NCBI GenBank assembly: GCA_913054425.1
Contig: CAJXJG010000110.1
Coordinates: 1 to 6,127, forward strand
Length of the DNA stretch: 6,127 nt
Origin: an uncultured Fidelibacterota bacterium
Lineage (GTDB): Bacteria > Fidelibacterota > Marinisomatia > Marinisomatales > UBA8229
Direction of reading: 5' to 3'
Within the stretch, counting starts at the first letter, position 1, and every line of letters starts with the position of its first letter. The notes beneath the pieces are model-generated. The model was not told the origin of the DNA. It did no database searches and saw only the letters and a list, made by a program, of their open reading frames with translations. Shown piece after piece: positions 1 through 5,033 of the stretch. The position numbers and the translations under genes were made by a program.

Positions 1-617
1 TCATAGCGAACTGGTGTTTCAATATTGATAACCGGAACTCTTTCCCAATACATTCGCACAGCGATTTCCGGATCAAAATCCATGCGTTCCCGGAGTTGCA
101 CTTGCTCCGCAATTGCATGGAATGCTGACAAAGGATACACTCGAAAACCGCACAAAGTATCCTTGATCTCAAAAGAAACCGTTTCCAGCCACACAAAAAA
201 TTGTGTAATTTTACGTCCGTACACCCGAGATTTTGGTGCGGATTCGTCAAAATAAGGTTGCCCCAGCACCAAGGACTCAGGCTGATTTTTCGCAGCCTCC
301 AGAAATTTTACAGCATCTGAGGCAAGATGCTGTCCGTCTGCATCCACTTGTAATGCATGTGTAAATCCTTTTTTATAGGCAGTCAATAATCCCGTAGTAA
401 CTGCGGCACCTTTTCCACCATTTTCAGTACGGTTCAGAATCTCCACATTGCTATCTGTTTGCTCTAATTCTGCTAATATTTTTTGAGTTTCGACATTGCT
501 GGCATCATCCACAATCAAATATGGAATTTTCAAATGTGCCAACGAAGCAACCACATCCGCAATGGTCTTCTTGTGGTTATAAATCGGGATCACCACACAA
601 GGATGAAACTCAGCCAT
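1..617 (-). CDS. apeJ: Family 2 glycosyltransferase, APE cluster (3' end cut off by window edge)
   Basis: This is the N-terminal 205 residues of a GT-A fold glycosyltransferase of the dolichyl-phosphate-mannose-synthase-like group; the frame is still open at position 1. Visible motifs are the N-terminal strand VVIPIYNH (residues 8-15), the nucleotide-binding VDDAS (36-40), NGGKGAAV (66-73) and the metal-binding DxD in DADGQH (92-97). Further on, CGFRVYP and DFDPEIAVRMYW are typical of this group. The ATG at 617-615 is favoured by a good Shine-Dalgarno (GGTGAG) five bases upstream, and it sits 6 bases after the apeI stop. In known APE clusters the gene at this place encodes a glycosyltransferase usually fused to a C-terminal LpxL-like acyltransferase and thought to help attach the polyene to its lipid anchor. 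Whether that second domain exists here cannot be seen. The fold is certain; the donor sugar and acceptor are unknown. Confidence 0.9.
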   Translation of the reverse strand, partial: MAEFHPCVVIPIYNHKKTIADVVASLAHLKIPYLIVDDASNVETQKILAELEQTDSNVEILNRTENGGKGAAVTTGLLTAYKKGFTHALQVDADGQHLASDAVKFLEAAKNQPESLVLGQPYFDESAPKSRVYGRKITQFFVWLETVSFEIKDTLCGFRVYPLSAFHAIAEQVQLRERMDFDPEIAVRMYWERVPVINIETPVRY

Positions 618-630
618 GCCCACTCACCTA
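618..630 (-). promoter_or_regulatory. Ribosome binding site of apeJ overlapping the apeI stop
   Basis: The minus strand reads TAGGTGAGTGGGC directly before the apeJ ATG. GGTGAG (628-623) lies five bases from the start codon, and the TGA inside it is the apeI stop codon. A ribosome ending apeI therefore stops on the apeJ binding site, which suggests coupled translation. Confidence 0.6.
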
Positions 631-998
631 ATCACAAACCGACCTGAAGTCAGTTTCCAGTCTTCAGTGTACAAACTAAAATTGGCTCGGCCTTTTTCAG
701 AAGAGTATTCCAACTCCATCCAGCACGTGTCATTTGGGCGAAGCGGCTTGAAAAATTTTAAAACTTCAATTCGCTCAATGCAAAAGTTTTTTCCGGGCAT
801 CAAGTGTTGCAAGAAAGTAGCGGCCCAGTCAATTTGAGTCACTCCGGGGACCACCGGAAATTGATCAAAATGTCCATCTAAATAAATCAAATCGTCCGGA
901 ATATGCAGCTTCATTGTAAGCCTTTTTCCCGGAGTTTCTGGTTCAGAAGACAAGGTTTCAACTTCTTCCAATATTTCAGGACTTCGTACTTCGTTCAT
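624..998 (-). CDS. apeI: ApeI-like 3-hydroxyacyl-ACP dehydratase (hotdog fold)
   Basis: A complete 124-residue single-domain hotdog protein of the FabA/FabZ type, expected to dehydrate 3-hydroxyacyl-ACP intermediates during polyene elongation in the cytoplasm. The active-site region is GHFDQFPVVPGVTQIDW (residues 42-58). His43 matches the catalytic histidine, and Asp57 falls where FabZ has Glu and FabA has Asp. The typical FabZ motif is GHFPGxPxxPGV, so the P-G pair after HF is replaced by D-Q here. The first ~28 residues, starting with a PEIL segment, look normal for the APE subgroup rather than an added domain. The start overlaps the apeH stop as ATGA (998-995), with a weak AAAGG six bases upstream of the ATG. 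APE clusters usually carry a second dehydratase (ApeP type), not present in this window. Family assignment is strong; the APE role comes mainly from context. Confidence 0.88.
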   Translation of the reverse strand: MNEVRSPEILEEVETLSSEPETPGKRLTMKLHIPDDLIYLDGHFDQFPVVPGVTQIDWAATFLQHLMPGKNFCIERIEVLKFFKPLRPNDTCWMELEYSSEKGRANFSLYTEDWKLTSGRFVIR

Positions 999-2422
999 TT
1001 TTTGCCTTTTTGCTTTGTCATCACGTCCCGCAAATCTGACAAGGTCGTTTTTCCTAGAGCGTCTTCTGGCAACTGATCCACAAATTTCCAGTAGCGTGGC
1101 AACAAAACAGGATCAAAGGATTTTGATAATAGCTGTTTTAATTCACCGATTGTTTCCCGAATTTGCTTTTGATCAAAGTTAATTCTACCAGATTCAGACA
1201 GGACTATCAAAGTTGTCAACGGAGGCCTATGCCGCTTGTACGGAGGATCTTCCTTTAAAAATATTTTAGCCGTATCCACCCATTGATGAGACTCCAACCG
1301 CTTTTCCATATCCGGCAATGAAAGACGTTTTTCCTCAATTTTCACTACTCGATCGCCACGTCCTTTGAGGACAAAAGTCTTATCAGGAGCCATCTCGGCT
1401 ACATCTCCAGTGAGGAGCCAACCTTCATTTTCGACTTCATTAAAAAAGGGCGAGCGAACCTTGAGAAAGCAATCCGGTAACTCCACTTCCACTTCCACTT
1501 TTCGGAAAGGCTTCCACGTATCTTCTACCACCGTCTCTGGACTTTGCTGACGCCAGGCGATTCCGCCAGTTTCGGTGGAACCTAATATTTCGTAAGGAGT
1601 GAGTTGCGCCGATTGTGCAAAGATCAAAGAGGTTCCCGCATTCAACGGCCCACCCGATGAAAAAATAACGCGACAATTCCTACCCAATTCGGACAAATCA
1701 ATCAATTCCGGCATTCGTTTTAAATGGGCCGGGCCGGAGACGAGGCACGCAATGTCTACAGTTTTTAGTTTTGCGACCATATCATTCGGTGAAAAAAGTA
1801 TTTCATTCCAAAAAACTCTGCCAGCATGTAAAGGCCACAAGACTTTGAACAATAAACCATAAATGTGTTGGTGAGAAACTGTAGAAAAAATTGTTGAATT
1901 TCCAAGTTTTTCACCCCACACGGCCTCTTGTTCCTCGACTTCAGATTCTAAATTAGCTAGTGTTTTTTTAATCGCTTTTCTGGTTCCGGTAGAACCGGAA
2001 GTGAATATTTCTAACTGAATCACGTCCTTCTTCAAGGCTTCCCACACAGGGAATGTTGAATTCAATGGAGAAACAATGGGAGAAATACTGGGAACGTTTT
2101 TAAGATTTATCTTGCTATCAGTGACCACTCCCGCAAGGTCGTTATTCATTTCATCAAGTGTCTGTTGTCTAAAATTAGGTGGCAAGACAGCCACAGAATC
2201 GGCATGCCAAAGGGCAAACAAACCAACTGTAAATCGATAAGTATCTTCAGAATAGAGCAGCCAGCGTCCAATACCAATCTTTCGAATGATTGTGGACAAC
2301 ACCGTTACATCTTCGACAAAATCCTTCCACAAAAACACACGGTCGTTTGACACAGCAACAGGAGTGTAAGCAACACGACCAACAGACAACAAGCATGAAA
2401 GCGGAATGCACTTAGTTTGCAT
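995..2422 (-). CDS. apeH: AMP-forming acyl/aryl-ACP ligase (ApeH-like)
   Basis: A complete 475-residue ANL-superfamily adenylating enzyme, predicted to activate an aromatic acid (4-hydroxybenzoate in studied APE systems) with ATP and load it on an acyl carrier protein as starter unit. Core motifs are in order: phosphate loop TSGSTGTRK (residues 141-149), the A4 histidine region VSHQHIYGL (182-190), A5 GSTETGG (281-287), A7 TGD (338-340), A8 hinge GRGDRVVKIEEKRLSL (354-369) and the A10 lysine in LGKTTL (Lys458). The hinge has KIEEKR where many ANL enzymes have a Gly before the Arg; from memory this is normal for APE ligases. The N-terminal domain is short for the superfamily, so at 475 residues the protein is smaller than most acyl-CoA synthetases. 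The ATG at 2422 overlaps the apeG stop by 11 bases and has no purine-rich Shine-Dalgarno; the preceding mRNA is pyrimidine-rich, so translation probably depends on coupling to apeG. The C-terminus is lysine-rich. Substrate identity is inferred from context only. Confidence 0.9.
   Translation of the reverse strand: MQTKCIPLSCLLSVGRVAYTPVAVSNDRVFLWKDFVEDVTVLSTIIRKIGIGRWLLYSEDTYRFTVGLFALWHADSVAVLPPNFRQQTLDEMNNDLAGVVTDSKINLKNVPSISPIVSPLNSTFPVWEALKKDVIQLEIFTSGSTGTRKAIKKTLANLESEVEEQEAVWGEKLGNSTIFSTVSHQHIYGLLFKVLWPLHAGRVFWNEILFSPNDMVAKLKTVDIACLVSGPAHLKRMPELIDLSELGRNCRVIFSSGGPLNAGTSLIFAQSAQLTPYEILGSTETGGIAWRQQSPETVVEDTWKPFRKVEVEVELPDCFLKVRSPFFNEVENEGWLLTGDVAEMAPDKTFVLKGRGDRVVKIEEKRLSLPDMEKRLESHQWVDTAKIFLKEDPPYKRHRPPLTTLIVLSESGRINFDQKQIRETIGELKQLLSKSFDPVLLPRYWKFVDQLPEDALGKTTLSDLRDVMTKQKGKK
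1483..1500. repeat. Three perfect tandem copies of a 6-base unit inside apeH
   Basis: The plus strand has CCACTT three times in a row. On the coding strand it is AAGTGG repeated and encodes the alternating Val-Glu run (VEVEVE, about residues 309-314) of the ligase. The unit is in frame, so gain or loss of a copy would add or remove two residues without a frameshift. It lies in a surface-like beta strand between motifs A5 and A7. Confidence 0.7.
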
Positions 2423-2909
2423 TAGTCGCAGGGGGAGGGAATATTCTACGCAGAAGCGGGTCTAATGGTGTACCAACAAATTGACGGAAACGCCAATGAC
2501 GATAAATAAATTCCACTAAAAACAGCAACCCCATCAGTCCATATGCAACAACACCGTTGTACAAGGTCCAAACTTCTAGGCTGAAAAAAAATGCCAAGAA
2601 CAATGCCATACTTCCATTTAACGTAAAAAATAAACACCAAACCACAGTGACATTTTTGCAATACAATACCTCATTCCCACTCAAATCTTTTGTCATCGTT
2701 CCAGCAATTTTTTCAATCACCGTCGGAGGATACACTAAAGTTCTCCCAAAAGAAAACAGCAACACACCGTTCACCAATGTCGGCACCAACAAAAGTAAAT
2801 TCGCAACGAACAAATCTGTTGTTGCCAACACAGTAAAAATGAAATAAATCAAGACTGGATAAATCACAATGGTGAGAACTTTTCCAATGGAAGTGAAGGA
2901 ATACTTCAT
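2412..2909 (-). CDS. apeG: Small four-helix inner-membrane protein of APE clusters (COG4648-like)
   Basis: A 165-residue hydrophobic protein with four predicted membrane helices at about residues 11-29, 33-54, 87-109 and 115-136. Helices 2 and 3 are joined by a polar loop containing a YPPTVIEKIAG segment, and the C-terminal tail is basic (RHWRFR) and proline-rich. The size, the loop and the position between the second ACP and the ligase match the membrane protein conserved in aryl polyene clusters (COG4648). Its biochemical role is not established; acting as a membrane scaffold for the biosynthetic enzymes or in lipid handover is a guess. I chose the ATG at 2909. A GTG at 2927 in the same frame would add MNYNNN and leave a 9-base gap after apeF, but neither start has a clear Shine-Dalgarno. 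The gene ends inside the start of apeH (11-base overlap). Confidence 0.82.
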   Translation of the reverse strand: MKYSFTSIGKVLTIVIYPVLIYFIFTVLATTDLFVANLLLLVPTLVNGVLLFSFGRTLVYPPTVIEKIAGTMTKDLSGNEVLYCKNVTVVWCLFFTLNGSMALFLAFFFSLEVWTLYNGVVAYGLMGLLFLVEFIYRHWRFRQFVGTPLDPLLRRIFPPPATNAN

Positions 2910-2936
2910 GTTATTATTATAGTTCACGTAGAATGT

Positions 2937-3206
2937 TTATTTGGCTATTACTTCCTCTTCTCTTGCCCGGAGCAGTTCATACAAACAATCAACAACATCC
3001 TGTATCGTTCGAGCAGATTTTAATTTGTCTGCAGAAATTTTTTCGTCATATTTCTCTTCCAACTGCAGAATAAGTTCAATCGCATCAATACTATCAAAAT
3101 CTAAATCTTCAAACAGCATGGTTTCGGGTTTAATTAAGGCTCTATCGATTGCTAAAAGATCTACAATCACATCTTCAACTTTATATAATATTTCCTCTTT
3201 ATTCAT
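2937..3206 (-). CDS. apeF: Acyl carrier protein, second of a tandem pair (ApeF-like)
   Basis: A complete 89-residue acyl carrier protein. The phosphopantetheine attachment motif is DFDSIDAIEL (residues 36-45), with Ser39 as the modified residue. It is followed by the acidic recognition helix and the usual ACP elements EEKYDEKI and the TIQDVVDCLYELL final helix. The ATG overlaps the apeE stop as ATGA (3206-3203) and lacks a Shine-Dalgarno, so it should be translated by re-initiation after apeE. In APE systems two distinct ACPs carry starter, extender and growing chain; which intermediate this one holds cannot be read from sequence. It needs activation by a phosphopantetheinyl transferase, not encoded here. 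ACP identity is certain; assignment as ApeF rather than another APE carrier rests on order. Confidence 0.93.
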   Translation of the reverse strand: MNKEEILYKVEDVIVDLLAIDRALIKPETMLFEDLDFDSIDAIELILQLEEKYDEKISADKLKSARTIQDVVDCLYELLRAREEEVIAK

Positions 3207-3481
3207 AAAGTTTGCTTATTTAAAATTTGATTTTTAACAAATTCAATGAGCGAGTTGACAGAGGCAAAATGCTGACGATTTTCCTCATCTCCTTCTTTTA
3301 TTATTATACCGTATTTTCGCTGTAACGCAATTCCCAACTCTAGGGCGTCAATGGAGTCAAGACCAAGTCCATCACCAAAGAGAGCCTCGTCGTTTTTAAT
3401 ATCTTCAGGTTTAATATCTTCCAGAAAAAGAGACTCAATAATAAGTAGCTTAATTTCATTTTCCATTACTGCCGATGTCAT
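3203..3481 (-). CDS. apeE: Acyl carrier protein, first of a tandem pair (ApeE-like)
   Basis: A complete 92-residue acyl carrier protein with the attachment motif GLDSIDALEL (residues 40-49), Ser43 being the phosphopantetheine site, preceded by the loop LFGDGLGL. It differs from its neighbour by a charged insertion GDEENRQHF (about 63-71) before the last helix, which from memory is typical of the ApeE type and not of housekeeping AcpP. The ATG at 3481 is preferred over Met6 because AAGGTGA lies six bases upstream of it. The gene overlaps the end of apeD by 26 bases and the start of apeF by 4. Two divergent carrier proteins side by side, rather than recent copies, suggest separate roles such as starter loading and chain elongation; the split is inferred. 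Confidence 0.93.
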   Translation of the reverse strand: MTSAVMENEIKLLIIESLFLEDIKPEDIKNDEALFGDGLGLDSIDALELGIALQRKYGIIIKEGDEENRQHFASVNSLIEFVKNQILNKQTL

Positions 3482-4256
3482 TGAAAATCACCTTACTTTC
3501 AAAAAACTGTTGTAAATGTGAAGTTAATTTACGTGCTGAAACAGTGTCATACTTTGGATTGTTAAGAACTTTTTCAAGAATTATAGGTTCATGAATATCT
3601 ACGAGCATTTCCATTGAATGCGGTGGAACATGATACCATTTCCAGTCTTTCATCAGAATTGGCGCAGTAATACTCAAGACTGCCGGCACAATTGGGAAGT
3701 CGCTTTTCAGTGCAATCCAAGCTGCAGAACGTTTGAAAAGCCTTAAAGTTTGAGGTAGCGAACGTGTGCCTTCCGGAAAGATGATAATGGGTGTTCCTTG
3801 ATTCAGTTTTTTTACACAAGCATCAATCAGTTTCTCACCATCCTCGTTGGAAATATAACCCGCAGTTCTGGCAACTTCACCCATATAAATTGAACTCATT
3901 ATTTTCGGTTTCACCACACATATTGCACGTGGGAGAATTGCGAGAATCAGTACAATATCTAACAAAGTGGGATGATTTGCAACAAAAATATAAGCCGTAG
4001 AGGGTAAGCGTTCCAGTCCTTTGCATTTTCCATTAATCAAACGAAAAACTTTAAGATACCAATAAAAGGCGCGAAAAGAATAGTGTACAATCTTCTGTAT
4101 ATTTTGTTCCCTCTTTTCAGGAAATGAGTTAGGAATTAAACCTATTAGCAGTGTTAGCAAATTCAAGAACAAGCCTCCAAGGCCAAAGAGTACAAAAGCC
4201 AATCCTGTACCTGCAGCGATCCGTAAATACTGGATTATACGGACAGCTTTTCCCAT
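3456..4256 (-). CDS. apeD: Lysophospholipid acyltransferase (PlsC-like, ApeD-like)
   Basis: A complete acyltransferase of the lysophosphatidate/PlsC family, 266 residues from the ATG at 4256. A hydrophobic membrane segment (residues ~13-41) anchors it to the inner membrane. The catalytic HX4D motif is His95-PTLL-Asp100 within VANHPTLLD. Block III is FPEGTRS (160-166) and block IV PIVPAV (188-193), so all catalytic residues are intact. The segment GYISNEDG lies where the family's second substrate-binding block is expected, but its usual GxxxIxR pattern is not conserved. In APE clusters this enzyme is thought to acylate a lipid precursor of the polyene anchor; acceptor and donor are unknown. 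A frame-compatible TTG at 4262 would add two residues; the ATG is preferred as the commoner codon with GGA four bases upstream, a weak signal. It overlaps the end of apeC by 22 bases (28 from the TTG) and the start of apeE by 26. Confidence 0.9.
   Translation of the reverse strand: MGKAVRIIQYLRIAAGTGLAFVLFGLGGLFLNLLTLLIGLIPNSFPEKREQNIQKIVHYSFRAFYWYLKVFRLINGKCKGLERLPSTAYIFVANHPTLLDIVLILAILPRAICVVKPKIMSSIYMGEVARTAGYISNEDGEKLIDACVKKLNQGTPIIIFPEGTRSLPQTLRLFKRSAAWIALKSDFPIVPAVLSITAPILMKDWKWYHVPPHSMEMLVDIHEPIILEKVLNNPKYDTVSARKLTSHLQQFFESKVIFNDIGSNGK
3488..3494 (-). promoter_or_regulatory. Ribosome binding site of apeE inside apeD
   Basis: The minus strand reads AAGGTGA six bases before the apeE ATG (3481-3479). 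It lies within the last codons of apeD. It is one of the two clear Shine-Dalgarno sequences in the cluster and decides the apeE start in favour of Met1 over Met6. It may give the carrier protein its own initiation. Confidence 0.65.
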
Positions 4257-4981
4257 GTCCAATATAGTCGTTTATGTAAAAAAGATACCATTTTATCTTC
4301 AGATAATAACCAGCGTACAAACATCAACGCCTGTGGAAACTTCATGGGTTGCACTTCTTTTGTATTGGACGTAAAAGTCAGTTTCAGCCGATACCCTTCC
4401 TGGCCTAAATCACTGTCAAACAAAAACGCAGTCGCATAAGGAAATTCAGGAGACCGACCATATTGTGCAAAGCAAGCCGGAACAGATTCATCTGCAACTA
4501 CCAACAAGGTGTTTTGTTCCGGATAACGGTGTTGCATGGTCAGCGCTTCAAGAAATCCATAACAAAACGATGCTTCTCCGCCAGATAATGCTGTCGATGG
4601 CTGACGATTTCTAACTTCAATAGAAAATAATCCAGATGCAGTGTTGTGGACAGAATGGCTGAATTTTTGGGGTGAAAACAAATCCCCATTGATCAACAGC
4701 TCAGTGAGTTCTAATGTCGTTTTGAGTTCTCCATGATGTGACGCTAAAACAGAGTTCACAGAAGACAAATCAGTTGTATCTTTAAAGTTAAAAATGACCT
4801 GCATCACCATCCGCCCCAGATCACTCAATCGACGACGACGGATTGTTGGCACATATGGAAGTTTTGGACTTCCGTTTTTGGGAAGCATTGTTGGCGCAGA
4901 GATCCATTTTATCCATTCAGATTCGGTTTCGACTGTTGGCGCCCATGCTGCCCATTGTTTCAAGGTAACAATCATTGACAT
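4235..4981 (-). CDS. apeC: Ketosynthase-like chain length factor (ApeC-like, PF13723 type)
   Basis: A complete 248-residue protein resembling only the N-terminal half of a beta-ketoacyl synthase, the usual size for the chain length factors of aryl polyene clusters. Diagnostic segments are the arginine-rich RRRRLSDLGRM (residues 48-58), LASHHGEL (79-86), the SPQKFSHSVHNTASG block (103-117) and ALSGGEASF followed by GFLEA (131-146). No Cys sits in the ALSGGE turn where a catalytic ketosynthase would have its nucleophile, and no C-terminal His-His half is present, so it should be non-catalytic. In the studied system such a subunit pairs with a full-length ketosynthase (ApeO) to set polyene length; that partner is not in the window. 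The start is probably the ATG at 4981, with Met3 (4975) as alternative; only a weak AAGAAA precedes it. It is the first ape gene here, 52 bases after the PEGA/SUMF1 gene. Confidence 0.87.
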   Translation of the reverse strand: MSMIVTLKQWAAWAPTVETESEWIKWISAPTMLPKNGSPKLPYVPTIRRRRLSDLGRMVMQVIFNFKDTTDLSSVNSVLASHHGELKTTLELTELLINGDLFSPQKFSHSVHNTASGLFSIEVRNRQPSTALSGGEASFCYGFLEALTMQHRYPEQNTLLVVADESVPACFAQYGRSPEFPYATAFLFDSDLGQEGYRLKLTFTSNTKEVQPMKFPQALMFVRWLLSEDKMVSFLHKRLYWTWEKLSV

Positions 4982-5033
4982 TCGCTACAATTTCTTTGTT
5001 CTTACAAAATCAGATACAGATGCCTATTTGAAT
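4982..5033 (-). other. Short spacer upstream of the ape block
   Basis: This is the largest gap between genes in the window, 52 AT-rich bases between the stop of the PEGA/SUMF1 gene and the apeC start. I see no hairpin followed by a T run, so no intrinsic terminator. A TTGTAA hexamer is a poor -35 match with no -10 box at the right distance. The sequence therefore does not show whether apeC has its own promoter or is read through from upstream. Confidence 0.5.

Noticed and set aside
25..255. Plus-strand open frame opposite the glycosyltransferase
   Set aside because: It lies antisense to a clearly conserved GT2 coding frame, has no recognisable domain and is an ordinary shadow frame.
616..837. 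Plus-strand open frame opposite the dehydratase
   Set aside because: Antisense to apeI, whose frame carries the hotdog motif; the plus-strand protein shows no family features.
1440..1676. Minus-strand open frame within apeH in another frame
   Set aside because: Fully inside apeH, which has all ANL motifs in one continuous frame, so there is no sign of a frameshift or second gene.
2557..2847. Plus-strand open frame opposite apeG
   Set aside because: Lys/Asn/Thr-rich sequence typical of the complement of a membrane-protein gene; no domain or ribosome binding site.
4982..5033. Possible promoter or terminator in the 52-base spacer
   Set aside because: The TTGTAA hexamer has no -10 partner at a suitable distance, and there is no hairpin with a T run.
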